Part shown: one piece after another, positions 35,474 to 42,832 of the stretch
Position numbering within the stretch: the first letter of the stretch is position 1
Layout: the number at the start of each line of letters is the position of its first letter
DNA from: Pseudomonadota bacterium
GTDB lineage: Bacteria > Pseudomonadota > Gammaproteobacteria > Burkholderiales > Burkholderiaceae_C
Direction of reading: 5' to 3'
DNA: 64,000 nt
Assembly (NCBI GenBank): GCA_021808445.1
Contig: JAKBBP010000003.1
Location: 44,442-108,441, forward strand
Made by a program: the position numbers and the translations under genes
Notes under the pieces: model-generated
Seen by the model: only the letters and a program-made list of their open reading frames with translations
Told to the model about the DNA's origin: nothing
The model's database searches: none

Positions 35474-35886
35474 CTGCATTTTCCGCATGGTCTGAACGCG
35501 CTCTGGCCCGCACGTACCTGGGAGCCGGCCTGCTCGCCCTCGGCGCGGCCGCTGCGCTGGTCTGGGTACCTGCGGCCAGCGCCTCGCAGCACGGCGCTGT
35601 CGCGCAGGCGGCGGAGGGCCTCGTGCAGCCTCCGCCCGACCGCCCCGGCACGGCGACGCCGCCCCCCACCCTGGAGCAGATGGTCCACATGATGAAACAG
35701 GACATGTGGCGCCACTTCGTGCGCGCCGAGGATCCTCAGACCCGGCTGGTCAGCCGGCAGGGAGCCCGCCTCAGCCACTGGGGCTATGCGCTGGAGCATT
35801 TCCGGGCCATGGACGTGAACCACGACGGGACCCTCAGTTTCACCGAGGTGTGGAACTACGTGCGTGCCCACATGCCGGGGCGTTGA
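35470..35886 (+). CDS. Exported EF-hand protein
   Basis: Product of 138 residues. It has a signal peptide or N-terminal anchor ('YLGAGLLALGAAAALVWVPA'), a Pro-rich linker, and one canonical EF-hand loop 'DVNHDGTLSFTE' with all calcium ligands (D1, N3, D5, E12) near the C-terminus. Upstream of the loop, 'WGYALEHFRAMD' is the entering helix. It overlaps the second S10 gene by ATGA and so is translated with it; a calcium-dependent partner or stabiliser of the peptidases is a reasonable guess. Confidence 0.8.
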   Translation: MTAFSAWSERALARTYLGAGLLALGAAAALVWVPAASASQHGAVAQAAEGLVQPPPDRPGTATPPPTLEQMVHMMKQDMWRHFVRAEDPQTRLVSRQGARLSHWGYALEHFRAMDVNHDGTLSFTEVWNYVRAHMPGR

Positions 35887-35925
35887 GCGCGGCGCCGGCC
35901 GGGGGCGGCCCTGCCGTGCCCCGGC

Positions 35926-37218
35926 TCAGCCTGCGAAGGCGGCCCAGGCCAGCGAGAGCAGCATGCTGGCGGCCAGCCAGGCGGCGGCCGGCAGCATGTC
36001 GCGTCGGCGTGACAGGCCGAGCGCATAGGCGGCCTTGAGCAGGTTGTTGCTGCCCGAGGCAATCAGCACCGCGTGGATCACCGCGGAGGCGTCGACCTGG
36101 AAGTGTCCGGCCAGCAGCGACAGCACGAAGGGATCGATGTCGCTGAGACCGACCACGAAGCTGAGCACGTTCAGGCCGCCGACCCCGAAACGGGTGGTGA
36201 CGAAGGCGGTGAGCGCGGCGAACACCACGAACAGGACCGCGAACAGCAGGGCCACGGGAAGGTCCAGCGGGTTGCGCGGTGCCAGGCGGGCGGACGCCGC
36301 GGCCGTGCCGGCGCCGGCCTCGACATCCGTGCCCGCGGCGCGGCGCCACAGCAGCCAGGTCACTCCCAGGCTGAGCGCGCACAGCAGGCCGAAGGGCAGG
36401 GCCAGTCGCAGGGCAGCGTCCAGATGCCCCAGCGCGGCGATCACCACCCACAGTCGCAGGTACATCATGGCCGTGGCCAGCACCGTGGCCGCCGGCGCCT
36501 GCGCGGCCAGCAAGTCGTCCTGGCGTGCCTGGCGCGCCAGCACCACCGTCGCCGCGGTGCTGGAGTAGACCCCTCCGAGCAGGCCGGTCAGCAGCGTGGA
36601 GCCGCGCGGAAACACGTAGGTGTGGGCCAGGTAGCCGGCGTAGGAGATGGCCGAGATCAGCACCACGGCCAGCCAGACCTTGGAATAACTGATGGTGCTC
36701 AGCCCCGGGATCGGCGTGTCGGGAAGCAGCGGCAGCACCAGCCCCGCGATGATCAGGAACTTGGCCAGCGTGACTCCCTCGGACACCGGCATGGCGTCCG
36801 AGATCTTGCGGATCAGCGGCTTTTCCGCGAGCATGAGAATGGCCACGATCAGCACGGCGGCGACCAGCCAGGGCGGCTGGGTCTGGATCAGCGGGCCCAG
36901 CGCATAGGCGAGCAGGGCGATCATGCCCGGCAGCAGTTCGCCGCCGGCGCCCCCGTCGCGCCCGGCGCGCGCCAGGTCCACCGCCAGCCACACCGCCAGG
37001 GCGGCCAGTCCGACCAGGTAGAGTCCACGCGGCCGGGTTCCGTCGAGCAGCCAGAGCACGAAACCCGCGGCACCGATCAGGGTCAGGGTGCGCGTGGTGC
37101 CGAAGCCCACGCCTTCGTCCTGCGCACGCCTGTAGCTGTGCAGTTCCAGCCCCAGCACGAAAGCCAGCGCGGCGCTTGCCGCGAACTGCAGCAGAAGGGG
37201 GGGAAGACCCGGGTTCAT
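35926..37218 (-). CDS. MgtC/SapB-DUF4010 family membrane protein
   Basis: Product of 430 residues with about 12 predicted membrane helices. The N-terminal third is MgtC-like ('AASAALAFVLGLELHSYRRA', 'GFGTTRTLTLIGAAGFVLWL') and the C-terminal part is DUF4010 ('FVVGLSDIDPFVLSLLAGHF', 'VLIASGSNNLLKAAYALGLS'). Function is unknown; metal or small-ion transport is often suggested. The ATG at 37218 overlaps the stop of the FadR-type regulator (ATGA), so the two are one transcription unit. Confidence 0.87.
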   Translation of the reverse strand: MNPGLPPLLLQFAASAALAFVLGLELHSYRRAQDEGVGFGTTRTLTLIGAAGFVLWLLDGTRPRGLYLVGLAALAVWLAVDLARAGRDGGAGGELLPGMIALLAYALGPLIQTQPPWLVAAVLIVAILMLAEKPLIRKISDAMPVSEGVTLAKFLIIAGLVLPLLPDTPIPGLSTISYSKVWLAVVLISAISYAGYLAHTYVFPRGSTLLTGLLGGVYSSTAATVVLARQARQDDLLAAQAPAATVLATAMMYLRLWVVIAALGHLDAALRLALPFGLLCALSLGVTWLLWRRAAGTDVEAGAGTAAASARLAPRNPLDLPVALLFAVLFVVFAALTAFVTTRFGVGGLNVLSFVVGLSDIDPFVLSLLAGHFQVDASAVIHAVLIASGSNNLLKAAYALGLSRRRDMLPAAAWLAASMLLSLAWAAFAG

Positions 37219-37934
37219 TCGAGGCGCCGGCGGGTGTCCGCCAGCAGGCGCCGCATGCGCATGAACGCGGTGCGCTGATCCTGTTCGCGGATGGCCTGGA
37301 ACACGCGCAGGTGGTCGTCGAGGGCCTGTTTGAAGGTGTCGGCGCGGCGCGCCGACACGCCCAGCAGCATGCCCAGCGCCGAGCCGATCACGGAGGACAG
37401 GGGAATCAGCAGATCATTGTGCGTGGCCTCGAGCACGGCGACGTGGAATTGCAGGTCGGCCTCGACCCATTGCTCGACCACCTGGGAATCGCGCATGGCC
37501 TCGCAGGCACGTTCCATGGCGCGGACGTCCTCCGCGCTGCGGTTGCGTGCGGCGAGCATGCAGGCATTGGGCTCGATGATCTCCCGGATCTCTCCCAGCT
37601 GGCGCAGCATGTCGCCGCCCGGGTCGGCCGCGCAACGCCAGGCCAGCACCTCGGGGTCGAGCATGTTCCAGGACGACACCGGCTGCACGCGGGTGCCGAT
37701 GCGCGGGCGCGCCTTGAGCAGGCCCTTGGCCGCCAGCACCTTCACCGCCTCGCGCAATGCCGTGCGGCTGACTCCGAGCTCCTGGCCCAGCACCTCCTCG
37801 CTGGGCAGGGTGCTTCCGGCGGGGTAGCCGCCGCCCACGATGCGCTCGCCCAGGCGCTGCACGACCTGCCGGTGCAGCGCGGGTCCCGCCGAGCCACCCT
37901 GGGCCGGACGCGGGACGGAAGGGGTGTTGGTCAT
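37215..37934 (-). CDS. GntR family regulator, FadR subfamily (DgoR-like)
   Basis: Product of 239 residues. An N-terminal winged helix ('LPSEEVLGQELGVSRTALRE', about 40-65) is followed by an FCD ligand domain with its metal/ligand residues ('EADLQFHVAVLEATHNDLL', 'ALDDHLRVFQAIREQDQ'). It is divergent from genes for 2-keto-3-deoxygalactonate kinase and aldolase, so it most likely senses galactonate or its dehydration product and represses that pathway. A 14-base element at its own promoter recurs exactly at the dehydratase promoter near 53.1 kb. The start ATG 37934 gives a normal FadR length; the track's 1141-residue frame is spurious. Confidence 0.9.
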   Translation of the reverse strand: MTNTPSVPRPAQGGSAGPALHRQVVQRLGERIVGGGYPAGSTLPSEEVLGQELGVSRTALREAVKVLAAKGLLKARPRIGTRVQPVSSWNMLDPEVLAWRCAADPGGDMLRQLGEIREIIEPNACMLAARNRSAEDVRAMERACEAMRDSQVVEQWVEADLQFHVAVLEATHNDLLIPLSSVIGSALGMLLGVSARRADTFKQALDDHLRVFQAIREQDQRTAFMRMRRLLADTRRRLE

Positions 37935-37957
37935 GGCGTCGAAAGCGTTGTCGAATA

Positions 37958-37971
37958 TTGTATGATGATTG
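37958..37971 (+). promoter_or_regulatory. Regulon element TTGTATGATGATTG, copy 1 (regulator / kinase promoter)
   Basis: This AT-rich 14-mer lies between the divergent FadR-type regulator and the kinase gene and is identical to the sequence upstream of the dehydratase operon at 53122-53135. It contains TATGAT, a likely -10 for the kinase, and TACAAT on the other strand, a likely -10 for the regulator, so a protein bound here would block both directions. The binding protein is inferred to be the adjacent regulator. Confidence 0.65.
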
Positions 37972-38006
37972 AAAGGTCGCAACCATCGCCCAGCCCAGGA
38001 AACAGC

Positions 38007-38957
38007 ATGCCGCCGAGCCTCGATCGCGCGGTTCCCGTCGGCGCATCCGAGATCATCGGCATCGACTGGGGGACCACTCACCTGCGAGCTTACCGCGTTG
38101 CGCCCGACGCAAGCGTGATCGCCCGCTGCGAAAGCGACGATGGAGTGCTGCGTTCGCGCGGACGTTTCGGCCAGGTCTGCTCCTCGGTGCTCGAGCGCCT
38201 CGGCGCCCGCGCCGGCGAACTGCCGGTGATCCTGTCGGGCATGGTGGGGAGTTCGCAGGGCTGGCAGCCCGTGGACTACCTGGGCATCGACCAGCCCCTG
38301 CGCACCCTGGGCGAGCACCTGGTCACGCTGCGCGCGGACGACGCCCTGCCGCGCTGTCATCTGGTGCCCGGCTATGCGGTGATGCCGGAGCAGGCGGGCC
38401 CCGAGCAAGGCATCGATGTCATGCGTGGCGAGGAGGTGCAATTGCTGGGCGCGACGCTGCTGGATGCGGATGCGCGCAACCGCATGGTGGTGCTGCCGGG
38501 CACCCACTCCAAATGGGCGCAGGTCGGAGCCGGGCTGATCCGCTGGTTCGCCACCTACATGACCGGCGAGCTGTTCGCCTGCCTGAGCCAGCAGGGCACG
38601 CTGGGCGCCCTGATGGCGCGCAGCGAGGACTCCCCGGAAGCCTTCCGCGCCGGTGTGCGCCGCTCCGGCGAGACGCGCCTGGCCGGAGCCTTGTTCAGCT
38701 GCCGGGCCATGGTGGTCACCGGGGCCATGCCCGCCGAGCATGCGCGCGAGTACCTCAGCGGGGTGCTGATCGGCGCCGAACTGCACGAGGCCCTGGCCCG
38801 GGGCGGGCCGTCGGCGAGCAGGGTCTCGATCGTGGCCTCCAGGGCCCTGGCGCGTCGCTACCAGGACGCGGCGGCGCTGCTGGGCATCGAAGCCAGCTGC
38901 CTGGACCCGGATGCCGTCTACGTCGCCGCGCTGCGCGAGCTGGGGCGTAGCCTGTAG
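38007..38957 (+). CDS. dgoK: 2-dehydro-3-deoxygalactonokinase
   Basis: Phosphorylates 2-keto-3-deoxy-D-galactonate at the 6 position in the De Ley-Doudoroff pathway. The 316-residue product has the DgoK opening 'IIGIDWGTTHLRAYRV', 'PVILSGMVGSSQGW' and 'VVLPGTHSKWAQVGAG'. I place the start at ATG 38007, preceded by 'aggaa' at suitable distance; an earlier ATG pair at 37962/37965 falls inside the regulatory element. The KDPGal aldolase gene follows 51 bases later. Confidence 0.93.
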   Translation: MPPSLDRAVPVGASEIIGIDWGTTHLRAYRVAPDASVIARCESDDGVLRSRGRFGQVCSSVLERLGARAGELPVILSGMVGSSQGWQPVDYLGIDQPLRTLGEHLVTLRADDALPRCHLVPGYAVMPEQAGPEQGIDVMRGEEVQLLGATLLDADARNRMVVLPGTHSKWAQVGAGLIRWFATYMTGELFACLSQQGTLGALMARSEDSPEAFRAGVRRSGETRLAGALFSCRAMVVTGAMPAEHAREYLSGVLIGAELHEALARGGPSASRVSIVASRALARRYQDAAALLGIEASCLDPDAVYVAALRELGRSL

Positions 38958-39008
38958 CGGCGGATCCGCGCGCCTGCCCCGCCCCCTTTTTCCGCAAGGA
39001 GCCCCTCC

Positions 39009-39665
39009 ATGTCCCCTGCCGTTCCACGTCATCCCGGCCTGCCGGCCGGCGCCGTCCCCCTGGTGGCGATCCTGCGCGGCTTGCTGCCCGAACAGGCCGC
39101 TGCCGTCGGCAGCGCCTTGTTCGACGCGGGCCTGCGCTGCCTGGAGGTTCCGCTGAATCGGCCGCATGCGCTGCGCTGCATCGAGATCCTGGTGTCCATG
39201 GCGCCTGCGGACGCGCTGATCGGTGGGGGCACCATGATGAGCCTGCGTGACGTGGACGAGGTCGTCGCCGCGGGAGGCCGGTTGATGGTCTCGCCCCACT
39301 GCGACCCCGAGCTCATCGGCCATGCGGCGGAGCGTGGCATGTTCTGTGCGCCCGGCGTGGCCACCCCCAGCGAGGCCTTCCAGGCGCTTCGTGCCGGCGC
39401 GCATGCCTTGAAGCTGTTTCCGGCCGAGCAGATCGGAGCGCGCGGCCTGAAGGCGCTGTGCACCGTACTGCCCCCCGGTACCGAGGTGTGGCCGGTGGGT
39501 GGGGTGGACGAGCGGCAGATGGCCGAATGGCTGCGTGCCGGCGCGACCGGTTTCGGCATCGGCTCGCAGCTGTTCCGGCCGGGCGTGGAGGCCGCCGAGG
39601 TGGGGCTGCGTGCCGCGCGCATGCTGCGCGCCTGGCAGGAGGCCAGGCAAGGCTCGGGGGCTTGA
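39009..39665 (+). CDS. dgoA: 2-dehydro-3-deoxy-6-phosphogalactonate aldolase
   Basis: Class I aldolase of the KDPG/KDPGal family that splits 2-keto-3-deoxy-6-phosphogalactonate into pyruvate and glyceraldehyde-3-phosphate. The 218-residue product shows the catalytic Glu in 'GLRCLEVPLNRPHAL' and the Schiff-base Lys in 'GAHALKLFPAEQIG'; 'CAPGVATPSEAFQAL' is the phosphate-side loop. Adjacent dgoK fixes the pathway as galactonate rather than gluconate. The dehydratase that makes its substrate is encoded 12 kb away under the same element. Confidence 0.92.
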   Translation: MSPAVPRHPGLPAGAVPLVAILRGLLPEQAAAVGSALFDAGLRCLEVPLNRPHALRCIEILVSMAPADALIGGGTMMSLRDVDEVVAAGGRLMVSPHCDPELIGHAAERGMFCAPGVATPSEAFQALRAGAHALKLFPAEQIGARGLKALCTVLPPGTEVWPVGGVDERQMAEWLRAGATGFGIGSQLFRPGVEAAEVGLRAARMLRAWQEARQGSGA

Positions 39666-39730
39666 ATCGCGCCGGCCGGCAGGCCGGGCGCCAGAGGATT
39701 CCCGCGAGCGCAGTGGCCATGCCAGCCGCC

Positions 39731-41239
39731 TCAGCCGGCCGGCTCGCTCCAGTCCAGCGCGCGTTGCACGGCCTGTTGCCAGCGTCGCAGCAGGCGCTCG
39801 CGCTCGGCGCCCGACATCGCGGGTTCCCAGCGCCTCTGGGCCTTCCAGTGCGAGGCCAGCTCCGTGGGGCCGCTCCACAGGCCTGCGGCCAGGCCGGCGG
39901 CGCAGGCCGCGCCCAGCGCCGTGGTCTCGCTGCATACGGGACGGATCACCGGCGTATCCAGCAAGTCGGCCTGGAATTGCATCAGCAGCGAGTTCGCGCT
40001 CATGCCGCCATCGACCTTGATCTCGCGCAAATGCATGCCGCTGTCGCGTTGCATCGCCGCCACGATTTCCTGGACCTGGAAGGCGGTGGCCTCCAGCGCC
40101 GCGCGCGCGAGGTGTCCGCGATGGGCGAAATGGGTCAGGCCCACCAGCACTCCGCGCGCATCGGGGCGCCAGTGGGGCGCGAACAGGCCGGAGAACGCGG
40201 GCACGAAGTACACGTCGCCGTTGTCGGGCACGCTGCGGGCGAGTTCCTCGATGTCCGCGGCCGAGCCGATCAATCCCAGGTTGTCGCGCAGCCAGCGCAC
40301 CAGGGATCCGGTGACGGCGATCGAACCTTCCAGTGCGTAGCATGGGGCCTGCTCGCCCAGGCGGTAGGCCACGGTGCCCAGCAGGCCGCTGGGCGAAGGC
40401 GCGGGGCGCTCTCCGGTGTGCATGAGCAGGAAGGATCCGGTGCCATACGTGACCTTGGCCTGACCCGGGGCGAAGCAGGCCTGGCCGATCAGCGCGGCCT
40501 GCTGATCGCCCGCTAGCGCGGCCAGCTCGGCGCCGCGCAGGGCACCCTCGCGAATGGGGGCGATGCGCTGCGAGGTGGAGACTACCCGGGGCAGGCAGGC
40601 CAGGGGTATGCCGAGGGACTCGCAGATCTCCTCGTCCCACCGCAGGCGGTGGATGTCGAACAGATTGGTGCGGCTGGCATTGGTGACGTCACAGACATGG
40701 CTCCCGCCATCGGGTCCGCCGGTGAGGTTCCACGCCAGCCAGGCGTCGACGGTGCCGAACAGCAGCTCGCCGCGCGCAGCTGCCTGTGCGGCCCCGGGAT
40801 GCTGGCGCAGCATCCATTGCAGTTTGCAGGCGGAGAAGTAGTTGGCCGGGGGCAGGCCCGTTCGATCGCGCCAGCCCTGCGGGCCGACGCGCTGCACCAC
40901 CTCGCGTACCAGGGAGTCGGTGCGGGTGTCCTGCCAGACGATGGCATGGCCCAGCGCGCGCCCGCTCGCGCGTTCCCACAGCACGGCGGTCTCGCGCTGA
41001 TTGGCGATGCCCACCGCGGCGAGCTGGCGAGCCTCGATTCCCGCCTCGCGCAGCGCCTGCGCAGCCAGGTCCTGCACGTTGCGCAGGATCTCCGCGGGGT
41101 CGTGCTCCACCCAGCCGGGCTGGGGGCAGATCTGGCGGTGCTCGCGCTGCGCCGTCGCCACCACGCCCAGCGCCGCGTCGAACACCATGACGCGCGAGCT
41201 GGTGGTGCCCTGGTCGATGGCTGCCACATAGGTGTTCAC
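39731..41239 (-). CDS. glpK: Glycerol kinase
   Basis: ATP-dependent phosphorylation of glycerol to sn-glycerol-3-phosphate. The 502-residue FGGY kinase shows 'AIDQGTTSSRVMVFDAALG', 'GVDGGMSANSLLMQFQADLL'-type C-terminal signature and 'GTGSFLLMHTG'. The start is a GTG at 41239 that overlaps the glpD stop (GTGA) with an AGGAG site; the track start is in upstream sequence. It is the last gene of the long minus-strand galactoside operon, so glycerol is probably released from the imported substrate. Confidence 0.95.
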   Translation of the reverse strand: MNTYVAAIDQGTTSSRVMVFDAALGVVATAQREHRQICPQPGWVEHDPAEILRNVQDLAAQALREAGIEARQLAAVGIANQRETAVLWERASGRALGHAIVWQDTRTDSLVREVVQRVGPQGWRDRTGLPPANYFSACKLQWMLRQHPGAAQAAARGELLFGTVDAWLAWNLTGGPDGGSHVCDVTNASRTNLFDIHRLRWDEEICESLGIPLACLPRVVSTSQRIAPIREGALRGAELAALAGDQQAALIGQACFAPGQAKVTYGTGSFLLMHTGERPAPSPSGLLGTVAYRLGEQAPCYALEGSIAVTGSLVRWLRDNLGLIGSAADIEELARSVPDNGDVYFVPAFSGLFAPHWRPDARGVLVGLTHFAHRGHLARAALEATAFQVQEIVAAMQRDSGMHLREIKVDGGMSANSLLMQFQADLLDTPVIRPVCSETTALGAACAAGLAAGLWSGPTELASHWKAQRRWEPAMSGAERERLLRRWQQAVQRALDWSEPAG

Positions 41240-42810
41240 TGCGAATCTCCTGATCCTGCGGTCGTGCCCGGGCGGGCGCGACGGCGCTGGAACCATGCGT
41301 CGACCGCGTCGCATTGCGCAGGGCTCGTGTGCAGCCCGCACTTGCTGCGGCGCCACAGGAAATCCTCCGCGCCGCACGCCCATTCCTGATCCGCAGCGTA
41401 TTCCAGCTCGGCCTCGAACACCCCGGGGGCGATCTCGGCGCCCAGGTCGCCCGGGCCGCGGGCCGCGCCCAGCCAGCGATGCAGCCGGGTTCCGTAGGCG
41501 CGCGCCACGCGCCGGCGCATGGGCGCCGGCATCCACCCATGGCGGGCCGCCAGGGCCTGCTCGAAGTCGGCCAGATCGGTGGGCCCGGCACTCGCGCGCC
41601 CGAGTTCGGCGTACAGGTCTCCGCCGGGGAGCACGGTGCGGGCGGTCCAGGCGCCGCGCCTGCAGTCCAGCAGCGCGGCCAGGCGGTCCGCCGCCTGTTC
41701 GGCCAGCAGCCGATAGGTGGTGATCTTGCCGCCCCAGACGTTGAGCAGCGGGGCGCCGGCCTCGTCGAGCTCGAGCCGGTAGTCGCGCGTCACCGCGGAG
41801 GGGTCGCCGCTCTGGTCATCGAGCAGGGGACGTACCCCGGAGTAGCTCCAGACCACGTCTGCGCGGCCCAGGGGTACGGCGAAGTAGCGGGTCACGCTCT
41901 CGCACAGATAATCGATTTCCTGCTCGCTGATGCGCGGGGCGCCGGGATCCTGGTCGAAGCTCACGTCGGTGGTGCCGATGAGCAGGTGCTCCTCGCCGTA
42001 GGGGATCACGAACACGATGCGTCGATCGGGGTTCTGCAGCAGCCAGGCGCAGCGCATGGGCGCCCAGCGGCGCACCACCACGTGCGAGCCCTTGACCAGG
42101 CGGGGACGGCGCGGGGCCGCCGCGCCGGCGGCCTGCGCGATCTGCCCGGCCCAGGGACCGGCCGCGTTGACCAGGCTGCGCGCACGAAGCGGGAAGCTGC
42201 CATGCTCGCCATGGAGCTCGGCCTGCCAGATGCCGGATTCGCGGCGCAGCGAGCCCACCCGCGTGCGCGTGAGTACGCGCGCGCCGCGCTCGGCTGCGTC
42301 GAGGGCATTGAGCACGACCAGGCGGGCGTCATCCACCCAGCCGTCCGAGTAGGCGAAGCCCTGGCGCCACTGCGGGCGCAGGGAGCAGCCGGACGCCTCG
42401 CCCTGCAGGTCCACCATGCGTGAGCCGGGCAGCCAGCGTCGCCGCGCCAGATGGTCGTACAGCCACAGCCCGGCTCGCAGGGTCCACACCGAGCGCAGCC
42501 GCGGGTCGTGGGGCACGATGAAGCGCATGGGCCACATGATGTGCGGCGCGCTGGCGAGCAGCACCTCGCGCTCCTGCAGGGCCTTTCGCACCAGCGAGAA
42601 TTCGTGGAATTCGAGGTAGCGCAGGCCCCCGTGGATCAACTTGGTCGAGGCCGAGGAGGTGTGCTCGGCCAGGTCGTGCTGTTCGCTGAGCACGACGCGC
42701 AGCCCCCTCCCGGCGAGGTCGCGGGCGATGCCGCAGCCGTTGACCCCGCCGCCCACGACCAGCACGTCCCAGGGCTCGCCCAGGTCCCTCGCTCCCATGT
42801 CAGGCGTCAT
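41236..42810 (-). CDS. glpD: Aerobic glycerol-3-phosphate dehydrogenase
   Basis: Membrane-associated flavoenzyme oxidising glycerol-3-phosphate to DHAP and reducing quinone, 524 residues. The FAD loop 'VLVVGGGVNGCGIARDLAGR', 'TSSASTKLIHGGLRYLE' and the DAO C-terminal domain ('FLWRRSKCGLH') are typical. The ATG at 42810 has a strong site (GGAGG) and lies 22 bases after the alpha-galactosidase stop; glpK overlaps its own end. No glpF or glpR is next to it, unlike ordinary glycerol operons, which points to an internal glycerol source. Confidence 0.95.
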   Translation of the reverse strand: MTPDMGARDLGEPWDVLVVGGGVNGCGIARDLAGRGLRVVLSEQHDLAEHTSSASTKLIHGGLRYLEFHEFSLVRKALQEREVLLASAPHIMWPMRFIVPHDPRLRSVWTLRAGLWLYDHLARRRWLPGSRMVDLQGEASGCSLRPQWRQGFAYSDGWVDDARLVVLNALDAAERGARVLTRTRVGSLRRESGIWQAELHGEHGSFPLRARSLVNAAGPWAGQIAQAAGAAAPRRPRLVKGSHVVVRRWAPMRCAWLLQNPDRRIVFVIPYGEEHLLIGTTDVSFDQDPGAPRISEQEIDYLCESVTRYFAVPLGRADVVWSYSGVRPLLDDQSGDPSAVTRDYRLELDEAGAPLLNVWGGKITTYRLLAEQAADRLAALLDCRRGAWTARTVLPGGDLYAELGRASAGPTDLADFEQALAARHGWMPAPMRRRVARAYGTRLHRWLGAARGPGDLGAEIAPGVFEAELEYAADQEWACGAEDFLWRRSKCGLHTSPAQCDAVDAWFQRRRARPGTTAGSGDSQ

Positions 42811-42832
42811 GGGCAGGTCCTCCTTCCAGGGT

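Noticed and set aside
37215-40640. 1141-residue extended form of the FadR-type regulator
   Set aside because: The extra N-terminal 900 residues run antisense to dgoK and dgoA; only the last 239 residues match the family.
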